From Nitrosomonas communis (GTDB taxonomy: Bacteria > Pseudomonadota > Gammaproteobacteria > Burkholderiales > Nitrosomonadaceae), in the NCBI RefSeq assembly GCF_001007935.1, contig NZ_CP011451.1, positions 1,922,001-1,986,000 of the forward strand: a stretch of DNA of 64,000 nucleotides. Direction: 5' to 3'. The notes under the pieces are model-generated. The model made no database searches. It saw nothing but the letters and a program-made list of their open reading frames with translations, and was not told where the DNA came from. The translations under genes were made by a program, and so were the position numbers. Below, piece after piece: positions 11,050-19,343 of the stretch. Numbering within the stretch: the first letter of the stretch is position 1; the number at the start of each line of letters is the position of its first letter.

Positions 11050-11175
11050 TGTTGAAAAACTATCTTGTAGTCGCTGTGGTGTTAAGAACAGGCTCAAAAT
11101 TACTGATTTATCAGGTATAAACTTTTTTGCCTGTTTGTTCCTATCATCTATTGCTATAAATACGTTTTTCAACAG
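11050..11175. repeat. 126-bp element with 12-bp perfect terminal inverted repeats
   Basis: The segment starts CTGTTGAAAAAC and ends GTTTTTCAACAG, a perfect 12-bp inverted repeat enclosing about 100 bp with no ORF. The terminal sequence is of the kind seen at ends of some insertion sequences, so it could be a miniature non-autonomous element, or a large hairpin terminator after slyD. It directly abuts a copy of the 102-bp dispersed repeat. I see no second copy in this window. Confidence 0.6.
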
Positions 11176-11182
11176 ATTGCTA

Positions 11183-11284
11183 ATGCCATTTCCAAATCAA
11201 ACATGACACGAAGGCGAGCCGCAGACAGTATAATAATAGGGTAAGGTGAAGCCGACAAAATCAGGTTTGACTTAGAAATGGAAT
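11183..11284 (-). repeat. Dispersed 102-bp inverted-repeat element, copy 2 (reverse)
   Basis: The element runs from ATGCCATTTCCAAATCAAA to TTGACTTAGAAATGGAAT and matches the family in reverse orientation (GAAGGCGAGCCGCAGACAG then GGTGAAGCCGACAAA). It lies between the convergent genes slyD and mutS, next to the 126-bp inverted-repeat element. Confidence 0.9.
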
Positions 11285-11307
11285 AAAGACTTCTCAGGTC
11301 AAAACGC

Positions 11308-13896
11308 TCAATCTTTATTCAGCATCGATTTCAATGTATAGAGATGTTCCAGTGCTTCCTTTGGACTTAATTCATCTGGTAGAAGTTTACTCAAATGGCT
11401 AAAAATGGGATGAAATGTTTCAGAAAATTGTATAGTGGTATCGGTTGGTTCTGAAAATAAATCAAGTTGTGGGTTGTTGCTGATATTTTCCTGTTCTAGT
11501 TTAGTCAAGATTTTTTGAGCTGCCTTGATTACTGGAGCAGGTACACCTGCCAGCGCTGCCACATGCAGACCGTAGCTCTGACTGGCAGGTCCTTCATTAA
11601 CCGTATGCAGAAAGACAATGTGTTGTTTATGTTCAACAGCTCCCAGATGAACATTGGCCGCTTGTTCAAATTCTTCACCTAATCTGGTCAGTTCGAAATA
11701 ATGCGTCGCAAACAATGTATAACTCTGGTTCTTAGTCAGTAGATAACGGGCAATGGCAAAAGCCAGTGCCAAACCATCAAAGGTAGAGGTTCCCCGCCCA
11801 ATTTCATCGACCAGCACCAGGCTCTGGCTGGTAGCATTGCGGAGGATATTGGCCATTTCGGTCATTTCAACCATAAAGGTGGATCTTCCACCGGCCAGAT
11901 CATCCGATGCGCCAATGCGAGTAAAGATTTGATCAATCGGCCCAATACGTGCATGTGTTGCAGGTACAAAACTGCCGCAGTGAGCAAGTAACGCTATCAA
12001 GGCCGTTTGTCGCATATAAGTGGATTTTCCTCCCATATTGGGGCCTGTGATGATAAGCATTTGTCGCCTGCCAGTTTCACCTGCTCCAAGATGCGCATCA
12101 TTGCTAATATAATGATTGACCTGACTTTCTACCACAGGGTGGCGACCGGCTTGAATTTCTATGACCGCTTCCTCCGTGAAGACCGGGGTAGTATAGTTGA
12201 GTAGTTGAGCTCGCTCTGCGAAGGTACTCAGTACATCTATTTCTGCCACACTCTGCGCTATGTTTTGTAAATGGCTGGAATAGGCACTAAGTTTTACCAG
12301 CAAGGTCTCATATAAATATTTTTCTCTGGCAAGTGCTTGATCTCTGGCTGTCAGCGCTTTGTTTTCAAAAGCCTGTAGCTCAGGCGTGACATACCGTTCT
12401 GCATTTTTCAAAGTTTGTCTTCTACGGTAATCGGATGGAATTTTATTACTATGTACATGTGTGATCTCGATATAAAAACCATGTACCCGGTTATATTCCA
12501 CTTTGAGATTAGGGATGCCTGTGCGTGTTTTTTCGCGGGCTTCCAGTTGCAGCAGAAATTCGCCACAGTTATTTTGTAAGGCTCGTAATTCATCCAGTTC
12601 AGCATCGTAGCCATCAGCGATGACTCCTCCTTCGCGTAGCAGCGTACTCGGCTCGGGAAGTAATGCTTGCTGCAATAGCTCTACCAGAGAATTCTCCGGT
12701 ATCATGGCATGTGCTAACAGGGTGATGTGCTCACTGGCAATATTGGTTGTCATGGCTACAATTTCAGGCAAAGCGATCAGGCTATCCCGCAGGCCGGAAA
12801 GATCGCGCGGCCGAGCTGATTTGAGTGCAATGCGCGCAGCGATGCGTTCGATATCGGCAATACGCTTGAGATGTGCCCTGATGCTAATATATGGCACCGT
12901 TATCCCAGAAGTTTCCATCAGAGCAGAGACGCTGCCAAGCCGATACTGCAGAATCCGGTAATCTCGTAGTGGATGATGCAGCCAATGTCGTAACAGTCTG
13001 CTACCCATAGTCGTTGAGCATGTATCCAGTAACGACATCAAGGTAGGTGAAGTTTCTCCGCGTAAAGTCTCAGAAATTTCTAAATTACGGCGGGTAGCAG
13101 CATCCATACGGATGTAGGTTCCTTCACGTTCAACCTGGATTGTTTTGATATGTGTAACATCTGTTCCCTGGGTGAGGCGGACATATTCGAGCAGCGCTCC
13201 AGCAGCCTGCAGCGCAGCATGCAAATCATCGCAGCCAAAACCAGCAAGATCATGGGTGCCAAGTAGCTTAGTCAGGCTGCGAGTAGCACTGTTGTAGTCG
13301 AATTGCCAAGCAGGCAGTTGTTTGGTATGCTTTGATCCATCAAGTGTTAGCGACGCATCCAACGATTCAGGTAAAAGAATTTCGGCAGGCTGCAACCGCT
13401 CTAGCTCACTCATTAGATTATTTGGAGAAGTTTCCAGCATTCGCAGCTGGCCAGCAGCTAGATTGAGCCATGCCAAACCCAACGTTAATTTGTGGGAAGC
13501 TAACGCGAGCACGATACAGTCACGCTTATCTTCGAGCAAAGTGGCATCGGTCAGTGTGCCGGGTGTGATGATACGTATTACCTTACGTTCTACGGGTCCC
13601 TTGGTTGTAGTTGGGTCGCCGACTTGCTCGCAAATAGCAACCGACTCACCTAGTTTGACGAGTTTGGCCAGGTATTGATCAGCGGCATGATAAGGTACCC
13701 CGGCCATCTTGATGGGCTCACCTGCGGATGTGCCACGCTGTGTCAGTGTGATATCGAGCAACTTAACTGCTTTCTCAGCATCTTCAAAAAATAGCTCATA
13801 AAAATCTCCCATGCGGTAAAAGAGCAGCTTGTCAGTATGTTGCGCTTTGATGCGCAAGTACTGCTGCATCATGGGAGTATGATCTTTTAGTGCCAT
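11308..13896 (-). CDS. mutS: DNA mismatch repair protein MutS
   Basis: MutS recognises base mismatches and small loops and recruits MutL. The 862-aa protein has the N-terminal mismatch-binding motif ([17 protein letters not shown], containing the F-x-E wedge), connector and lever regions. The ATPase domain has Walker [15 protein letters not shown] and Walker [17 protein letters not shown], then [10 protein letters not shown]. Length and domain order are those of MutS1. The gene faces slyD and is followed (upstream on the + axis) by repeats. Confidence 0.97.
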   Translation of the reverse strand: MALKDHTPMMQQYLRIKAQHTDKLLFYRMGDFYELFFEDAEKAVKLLDITLTQRGTSAGEPIKMAGVPYHAADQYLAKLVKLGESVAICEQVGDPTTTKGPVERKVIRIITPGTLTDATLLEDKRDCIVLALASHKLTLGLAWLNLAAGQLRMLETSPNNLMSELERLQPAEILLPESLDASLTLDGSKHTKQLPAWQFDYNSATRSLTKLLGTHDLAGFGCDDLHAALQAAGALLEYVRLTQGTDVTHIKTIQVEREGTYIRMDAATRRNLEISETLRGETSPTLMSLLDTCSTTMGSRLLRHWLHHPLRDYRILQYRLGSVSALMETSGITVPYISIRAHLKRIADIERIAARIALKSARPRDLSGLRDSLIALPEIVAMTTNIASEHITLLAHAMIPENSLVELLQQALLPEPSTLLREGGVIADGYDAELDELRALQNNCGEFLLQLEAREKTRTGIPNLKVEYNRVHGFYIEITHVHSNKIPSDYRRRQTLKNAERYVTPELQAFENKALTARDQALAREKYLYETLLVKLSAYSSHLQNIAQSVAEIDVLSTFAERAQLLNYTTPVFTEEAVIEIQAGRHPVVESQVNHYISNDAHLGAGETGRRQMLIITGPNMGGKSTYMRQTALIALLAHCGSFVPATHARIGPIDQIFTRIGASDDLAGGRSTFMVEMTEMANILRNATSQSLVLVDEIGRGTSTFDGLALAFAIARYLLTKNQSYTLFATHYFELTRLGEEFEQAANVHLGAVEHKQHIVFLHTVNEGPASQSYGLHVAALAGVPAPVIKAAQKILTKLEQENISNNPQLDLFSEPTDTTIQFSETFHPIFSHLSKLLPDELSPKEALEHLYTLKSMLNKD

Positions 13897-14014
13897 AAAG
13901 TTGACGGAATATTAATCTGACAATATATTTTAGCAGATGAGGCTATTGCACGAGTTAAGCCAATGCGATAGAGGATTTGCTTTGCTAAGCATACGAAGAT
14001 GTACGCTAATGCGT

Positions 14015-14116
14015 ATTCCATGTCTAAATCAAAATTGACTTTGCAGCTTTACCTTGCCGTATTATGGATGTTGTCTGCGGCCGGCCTTCGCGTCATGTTT
14101 GATTTAGGCATGAAAC
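14015..14116 (+). repeat. Dispersed 102-bp inverted-repeat element, copy 3 (forward)
   Basis: It starts ATTCCATGTCTAAATCAAA and ends GATTTAGGCATGAAAC, so the right end is diverged. The core CAGCTTTACCTTGCCGTATT and CGCGTCATGTTTGATT match the family. It lies between the decarboxylase gene and mutS. Confidence 0.87.
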
Positions 14117-14120
14117 TAAA

Positions 14121-14250
14121 GGTGCCTCTGAAAATTCAAAGCTCTTAACAAGGCAAGGCGAAAACAAAAAATGTTGAAATAGCCTATAGCTGATAGGTAA
14201 TGAAACGTTTTTTGTCAACCACGTAAGGATATATGAATTTTAGAGGTGTC
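14121..14250. repeat. About 125-bp second inverted-repeat element
   Basis: The left end has CCTCTGAAAATTC (14125-14137) and the right end has GAATTTTAGAGG (14235-14246), inverted repeats differing by one inserted base. The interior contains no ORF. It abuts repeat copy 3 just as the 126-bp element abuts copy 2, and it has a similar length but unrelated ends. It may be a miniature transposable element; only one copy is visible here. Confidence 0.5.
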
Positions 14251-14406
14251 CTTAATACTGTATTGGATTGATTTAACCAGCTAATAGCTGACTGATTACT
14301 GGCTAAACTTATCGAAAGGAAATAGAAATTCAACAAGTCTAGCCAGGATGAAGCATATTCCTTACTGCATTGTGGTAATTATTATTGAATAATATATAAA
14401 GCCAAA

Positions 14407-15585
14407 CTACAAAACCATGACATCAGGTAACGGGAAGCCATTGAAATTGCTGGCGTAGGCTGTGGTATAGGCGCCGGCGTTAGGAATAAAGATGAAATCA
14501 CCTTCTTGGATATCTTCTGGCAATAGCTCGTCATGCATCAACACATCAACAGAATCACAGGTTGGACCGGCAATGGACCATGGCGTACTACTACCTGTGC
14601 GGTTAGTCAAAATCTCATAACGTAGCCCTTCACTAACTTCGATAATACCGCCAAATATACCTGCATCCCAATACATCCAGCGCTTGCCATTGCGTGTGGC
14701 CGTGCCCACAACTCTGCAAACAAAGCATGCAGAGTCCGATACGAGATACCGACCTGGCTCTGCCATGATGCGAATTTCTTCCGGAAGATCAGCGATTGCA
14801 GCATTGATGACATCTGCGATCACCTCGATAGAAGGAATTGGTTTAACATGACGTACAGGATAACCACCACCGATATTGAGTAAGCGAGGCCTTAACCCTG
14901 CCTGCCTCATGTCAGCGAAAACATTTCTCGCGCGTTCAATACCGACTCGCCAGTTTTGCGGATTACGGCATTGCGAACCTACATGAAAGGTGACACCCGC
15001 GAGATCAGCATTCAATGAGACCGCTTCGTTAATAATTGCTTTGATGTCGGCAAGGTGCGTGCCAAATTTTCCTGCCAGCGGCCAGTCACTGCCGATGTTG
15101 GGTGTATCGATGCGCAAATATAACTTTGCATCTGGCTTGACACTGACGATTTTACGCAGCTCTTCAACACTGTCCAGAACATACCATTCTACACCTTTAG
15201 ATGCGGCGTATTCCAGGTATTGACGTGATTTCATCGGGTTACTGTAGTATATTTCCGCTGCAGGAACACCCAGACTAATTAACAGATCCAGTTCGGCAAT
15301 GGACGCAATTTCAAATCCAGAACCTTCTTCTATTAGGGTTTTTAATACACGCGAATCCGGATTAGCTTTGGCTGCATAATGCGGATGAACACGTGGCATG
15401 GCAGCTTTAAAGCGGCGAATTTTATTACGGATAATATTGCTGTCGACCAACAAGAAAGGCCTGTTGTAACCTTTTTTGAGTGCGTCTTCAACGTGGGAAA
15501 GATCTAAACTAATCTCAGGATGGGTGTCAAAGATAACTTCATTTTCAGTTCTCTTTTGCACAGTGGCGGTACGTATTTTCATCAT
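14407..15585 (-). CDS. Group III (alanine-racemase-fold) ornithine/lysine decarboxylase
   Basis: This PLP enzyme probably decarboxylates ornithine to putrescine. The 392-aa length and motifs place it in the eukaryotic-type ornithine/lysine decarboxylase group: PHYAAKANPD with the PLP lysine at residue 73, GVTFHVGSQCRNPQNW, the glycine loop LNIGGGYPVRH, MAEPGRYLVSDSA and GPTCDSVDVLMHDE with the active-site Cys-Asp pair. Lysine or diaminopimelate specificity cannot be excluded; the short size argues against LysA. The ATG at 15585 is preceded by AGGAG. A short ORF with an even stronger ribosome site ends 19 bp upstream, suggesting translational control. Confidence 0.88.
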   Translation of the reverse strand: MMKIRTATVQKRTENEVIFDTHPEISLDLSHVEDALKKGYNRPFLLVDSNIIRNKIRRFKAAMPRVHPHYAAKANPDSRVLKTLIEEGSGFEIASIAELDLLISLGVPAAEIYYSNPMKSRQYLEYAASKGVEWYVLDSVEELRKIVSVKPDAKLYLRIDTPNIGSDWPLAGKFGTHLADIKAIINEAVSLNADLAGVTFHVGSQCRNPQNWRVGIERARNVFADMRQAGLRPRLLNIGGGYPVRHVKPIPSIEVIADVINAAIADLPEEIRIMAEPGRYLVSDSACFVCRVVGTATRNGKRWMYWDAGIFGGIIEVSEGLRYEILTNRTGSSTPWSIAGPTCDSVDVLMHDELLPEDIQEGDFIFIPNAGAYTTAYASNFNGFPLPDVMVL

Positions 15586-15604
15586 TAACTCCTATCAAAA
15601 GCCG

Positions 15605-15670
15605 CTACGTTTCTGGGATATGAATATGAACCAAATCAACCTTAGCAAAAGAATTCGCTTTACTTTTCAT
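15605..15670 (-). CDS. Candidate 21-residue leader peptide upstream of the decarboxylase
   Basis: On the - strand an ATG at 15668-15670 is preceded by a near-perfect AAGGAGGTCATC ribosome site and opens a 21-codon frame. It begins MKSKANSFAKVDLV, ends HIHIPET and stops at 15605-15607. It lies inside the transcript predicted from the TATAAT promoter at 15722-15727, and 19 bp remain before the decarboxylase ATG. The peptide has no signal or membrane features. Polyamine-enzyme genes in other bacteria (for example E. coli speF with its leader speFL) use such upstream ORFs; a similar role here is inference. Confidence 0.6.
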   Translation of the reverse strand: MKSKANSFAKVDLVHIHIPET

Positions 15671-15721
15671 GATGACCTCCTTATTGCTTCTTGGCGCTAA
15701 TAAAATGACTAAAGGGTAGGA

Positions 15722-15749
15722 ATTATAGGCTGGATTTCTGTGGAATCAA
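15722..15749 (-). promoter_or_regulatory. Predicted sigma-70 promoter of leader ORF and decarboxylase
   Basis: Reading the - strand, TTGATT (15749-15744) is followed by 16 bp and a perfect TATAAT (15727-15722). Transcription would begin near 15715, leaving about 45 nt before the leader ORF start. No other promoter-like pair of this quality is seen in the upstream interval. Confidence 0.6.
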
Positions 15750-16105
15750 GCATTTTTTTAATGTAGAAAAAAATGGTTTATTCTAAAAATAGATACATGA
15801 AATCATGAGGCTGTGGCATAAGTTATTTTTGCCTTTTAGGTCTTCAAATAGACTAAATTGTGTTTGAGACAATAAAAATAATTTATTGTTCAAGACAAAT
15901 CACCTTAAGTGGTAAATCGCATCAAATTTTGCTGTACTCAGCAGGTTGGCATCCAGCGGCTAAGAGGAGAGAAAGAGGAGATATAGGGTGGGATAGAGCA
16001 TTTGCAGATAAGAGATTTTAAGGAAATTTAGGCGAGAGGAGAGCGCTAGGCAACGAGGCAATATGCTAAGTTGCTGACATCTCTTTAAATTTTTCTGAAG
16101 GTTAT
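15750..16105. other. Gene-free AT-rich interval
   Basis: I find no credible coding frame or RNA gene here. The sequence contains the purine-rich stretch GAGGAGAGAAAGAGGAGATA near 15965 and AT-rich flanks, and it ends at a dispersed repeat. Confidence 0.5.
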
Positions 16106-16209
16106 AATTCCATTTCCAAATCAAAAATGACGCGTAGGGGAACCGTACACAGTATCAATAATACGGCAAGGTGAAGCCGACAAAGTTAGTTTTGATTTAG
16201 AAAGGGGAT
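16106..16209 (-). repeat. Dispersed repeat element, copy 4 (reverse)
   Basis: The ends are ATTCCATTTCCAAATCAAA and TTTTGATTTAGAAAGGGGAT. The core reads GGGGAACCGTACACAGTATC and CGGCAAGGTGAAGCCGACAAA, so one half is diverged from the usual GGCGAGCCGCAGACAG. It lies upstream of rdgC. Confidence 0.88.
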
Positions 16210-16460
16210 AGCTTGGCATACCATTAGTTGAACCAAAATCGGCAATCGCCTGTACAATTCTCCGCACATTTAGCGTACCCCAAAAGAGCGATGCTTATAA
16301 TTAGCTCTTTTGTACGAGCATCTTTAGGATTTCACTTCTACCGGGTGAAGCGCAAAGAACCGCGCAGCAATCAACGACACAATTCAAGAAAAATCGGCGA
16401 GAAACGAGCGAGCACTTAAAATCGTGATTCGTCTACAAATAGATTTATAGAGGTATCTTT

Positions 16461-17348
16461 ATGTGGTTTAAGAATTTACAAATTTATCGTATCACTGATT
16501 GGAAGCTTATGCCTGAAGAGCTGGAAGAGTTATTAGCCAGACGCACTCTGCAAGCCTGCTTAAGCATGGAAATGCAAAGCCTGGGCTGGATTCCACCAGG
16601 CATGGAAGAAACCCGCCTTGTGTATGCGCGAGGCCAGCAAATGCTGATTGCGCTCGGATCTGAAAAAAAATTGTTGCCTGCTTCCGTCGTGAATCAGCGT
16701 GCCAAGGAACGTGCTGTGGAAATGGAAGCGCAGCAGGGCTATCCAGTTGGCCGTAAACAGATGAAAGAAATCAAAGAAGCAGCCTTATACGAGCTACTAC
16801 CGCGCGCGTTTGTCGTGCGGCAAAAAAGCCATGCCTGGATTGATCCGGTAGACGGCTGGATTATTATTGATAGCTCGAATATTGCCAAGGCAGATACCTT
16901 TGCTGAAACTCTCCTGAAAACGATCCCCACGCTTCTACTCAAGCGCATCAAGACTAATTTGACTCCTGCTTCAGCCATGACCCGCTGGCTATCAGGCGAT
17001 GAGTTACCTCATGCGTTTACTATCGATAGCGATAGCGTTTTCCGTAGCAGAGAAGATAAAAAAGTCTCGGTCAGCTATCAGCGCCATCCACTCGATTCAG
17101 ATGAAATTACCAGACATGTCCGAGCAGGCAAAGAAGTTACCAAACAGGCAATGGTATGGGAAAACAACCTTTCCTTTGTGCTGGATGAAAACCTGCAAAT
17201 CAAGCGGCTCACCCTGCTCGATATCGAAAAAGAACCCGCTGAATCAGCGGAAGAGCAATTCGATAGCAATTTCTTCCTTATGACCGAACAATTGAAACAG
17301 TTATTACCTGATTTAATCGATGCATTAGGCGGGGAAGTGGTTGAGTGA
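16461..17348 (+). CDS. rdgC: Recombination-associated protein RdgC
   Basis: RdgC is a ring-shaped dimeric DNA-binding protein that modulates RecA filament function; it is found in beta- and gammaproteobacteria. The 295-aa protein starts MWFKNLQIYRIT, and has LQACLSMEMQSLGWIPP, LLPASVVNQRAKERAVEME and GYPVGRKQMKEIKEAALYEL, all family landmarks, and normal length. It stands alone between a dispersed repeat and an insertion-sequence remnant. A hairpin follows 54 bp after the stop. Confidence 0.93.
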   Translation: MWFKNLQIYRITDWKLMPEELEELLARRTLQACLSMEMQSLGWIPPGMEETRLVYARGQQMLIALGSEKKLLPASVVNQRAKERAVEMEAQQGYPVGRKQMKEIKEAALYELLPRAFVVRQKSHAWIDPVDGWIIIDSSNIAKADTFAETLLKTIPTLLLKRIKTNLTPASAMTRWLSGDELPHAFTIDSDSVFRSREDKKVSVSYQRHPLDSDEITRHVRAGKEVTKQAMVWENNLSFVLDENLQIKRLTLLDIEKEPAESAEEQFDSNFFLMTEQLKQLLPDLIDALGGEVVE

Positions 17349-17402
17349 CAAGCTGGTTGGAAATTTAAGTGGTAATTTTAATGCTAATACATTACCCCAT
17401 AA

Positions 17403-17424
17403 GGTCCGATTAATAAATCGGACC
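17403..17424 (+). terminator. Putative terminator hairpin after rdgC
   Basis: GGTCCGATT, a 4-nt loop AATA, then AATCGGACC form a perfect 9-bp stem. A second weak hairpin (CCAGTA and TACTGG) overlaps its end, followed by T-rich sequence. There is no immediate U run, so termination is plausible rather than certain. Confidence 0.45.
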
Positions 17425-17496
17425 AGTACCATTTTACTGGATTGCTTCTTATTTTTTAAATTTAGCTGTTATATAGAAACATGGATTCGAATTCGA

Positions 17497-18488
17497 AGTG
17501 CACTTCGGAAGGCTGATTGGTAGAATTTATCGACACCCCGAGGAATACCTCATGCGGAGTTCTGAATCCAAGTACTTTGCATGGTCAGTGATTGAGATTA
17601 TCGACTGCCCACTGCACTTGTTCTTCGGTAACACCAGTCAATCTCATCTTGGGGAAATACCGTTGTAGTAGCCCATTGCTGTTCTCATTCAATCCCTTCT
17701 CCCATGAATGATTGGGGGGTGCAAAGTCAAAGTAGATGTCTGCTTCCAATTCTTGAGCGATGATTTCATGTCCAGCAAGTTCTCTTCTTTTGTCGAATGT
17801 TACCGCGTAGCATTTGTGCTTGTGAGGGCGTAGCAGACTATTGATCTTTACTAATACTCCCTGCGCATGTTTCGCTGGCAATTGACCTTCCAGGATATAA
17901 CGCGATTTCCTTTTTGCCAAGGTAACCAGTACTCCTTGATGGTTCTTGCCGATCACCGTATCGCCTTCCCAATCTTCAATACGAGTTTTATGCTCGACGA
18001 TCTCGGGTCGTTCATCAATGCTGACTCGGTTGCGAATAGTGCCACATCGTTCTTGCCCACTTGCATGGCGCTTGCGTCGCGGTTTCTGGCAGCGTAGATG
18101 TCTTCACAAATCACCTCCTGCCAGTTTGTCGGCGTATAGGTGCTGATATAGTTTCGTGGCTGATTGACAATTCATTTTCCAGTTTAAGTCGGGCGGATGC
18201 CTGTTCAGGACTACTCATATCCTGTCGAATCATCTTCTCTACCTTATTCCAGTTTTCTCGGCTAAATCCCCTGCCCTGGGCTTTCTGCCTTGCACGTTTA
18301 TCTGGTAATTCCTGTACCCGCTTTGGACGCCAACCTCGCTATCCCCTCTTGCGCCTGAGTTCTCGTGAGAGGGTAGATTTGTTCACGCCTACTTCATTCG
18401 CTATCTCACTTTGCTTAAATCCTGCTTTTCGTAACCCATAAATCTGATAGCGTTACTCACAGGTAAGCTGATGATAGTGCGGATTAAA
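17497..18488 (-). pseudogene. IS30-family transposase, inactivated
   Basis: Translating the - strand gives the N-terminal helix-turn-helix region (YHQLTCE, a TAA stop at 18453-18455, then RYQIYGLRKAGFKQ), a middle region with KLAGGDL followed by TGA and RHLRCQK, and RNRVSIDERPEIVE then DWEGDTVIGKNHQG. The longest open piece (17585-17956, 123 aa) has the last DDE parts, FAPPNHSWEKGLNENSNGLL. It then meets a TGA at 17585-17587 where relatives read arginine, and beyond it the frame continues as VLGFRTPHEVF. At least three nonsense changes plus frame breaks mean that no active enzyme is made. Confidence 0.85.
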
Positions 18489-18502
18489 CTATGAAGTGCA
18501 AC
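17497..18502 (-). mobile_element. Decayed IS30-family insertion sequence
   Basis: The about 1-kb segment carries a broken IS30-type transposase on the - strand. Near both ends the octamer TGCACTTC appears in inverted orientation (within 17499-17506 and as its complement at 18493-18500), a possible remnant of terminal repeats. I cannot identify a target duplication. It separates rdgC from a GC-richer gene pair and may have taken part in that insertion. Confidence 0.65.
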
Positions 18503-18653
18503 GCTCGACCAGATCAATACTTGAGCGGGTGTCAAGTCAAGATCAGCTGTTTAAATGTTAACGAGCTCAGCTTTTTTATGTATAATCCATTGGTAAGTAA
18601 TTAATCTGTAAGTTAGAAATAGCAGTGTTGCCGACTATTATAGGAGCACGTGT

Positions 18654-19295
18654 ATGAAACTTCTTGCAGTTGCTTTCGCTACTTATCTTTTTGTAACACC
18701 CATTCTTGGCCTCTCTCAGACTACCCGTTATGATGCAGAGCGCGCATTGCCAGCAACGCCTGCACCAATCAAGAGCATTCTTGCTGTACGTCCCTTCACA
18801 CTTGAAACACCTTACCCATACACCTGGAGCAAGGAACGTTTCATGGTGTCTACGGGTGTTCTCATCGTTCTTGAGGTCGATCCCGCATACGTCGTTCCGC
18901 GCAACAAGCTGGAACCGGTGCTCTACGCGGGCAATGTTCCGGTGCAGCGACTGAACCACGGCAACGTCTCCGGTCGCGTCATAGGTATTGTGCCAGGCAG
19001 CATCGATCTCACCAACGCACTTATTTGGTTCGGTTCGCCGGATCTGCCGGAGCGCATCACGGCAAGTAGAGTCGAATCCGAGCGTGTACGTGCCGAAAGA
19101 GCCGGGATACGCCCATTCCCGGAAGCAAGGATTGCCAGTATTTCGCATCCACCGGTCGTTGCGAAGGATCTTGCTGCGCTGCTGCGCGATATTGGCGCCG
19201 AACTCATCCTTGAGTACTCCCCGCAGGAAAATGAACTTGCGGAGTCTTGGCGCCTACCCACAGCGAAGGTGCCGCCGAAGAACAAGTCCAATTAA
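18654..19295 (+). CDS. Secreted protein of unknown function
   Basis: The 213-aa product begins with a signal peptide (MKLLAVAFATYLFVTPILGLS) and is otherwise soluble. I do not recognise a family. The central part (FMVSTGVLIVLEVDPAYVVP, VLYAGNVPVQRLN, SGRVIGIVPG) suggests a beta-rich periplasmic domain. GC content is visibly higher than in the flanking genes, a feature shared with the next gene 48 bp downstream, so the two probably arrived together. AGGAG lies about 10 bp before the ATG. Confidence 0.65.
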   Translation: MKLLAVAFATYLFVTPILGLSQTTRYDAERALPATPAPIKSILAVRPFTLETPYPYTWSKERFMVSTGVLIVLEVDPAYVVPRNKLEPVLYAGNVPVQRLNHGNVSGRVIGIVPGSIDLTNALIWFGSPDLPERITASRVESERVRAERAGIRPFPEARIASISHPPVVAKDLAALLRDIGAELILEYSPQENELAESWRLPTAKVPPKNKSN

Positions 19296-19343
19296 CAACA
19301 AACGTCTTTCGGATATGAGCATTCGATATGGGGAGGTATAATT

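Noticed and set aside
16228-16419. 63-codon frame before rdgC
   Set aside because: No ribosome site, atypical composition and overlap with the promoter area of rdgC; no resemblance to a known protein.
18576-19148. 190-codon frame antisense to the secreted protein gene
   Set aside because: It is a shadow of the GC-rich + strand gene, which has a signal peptide and ribosome site.
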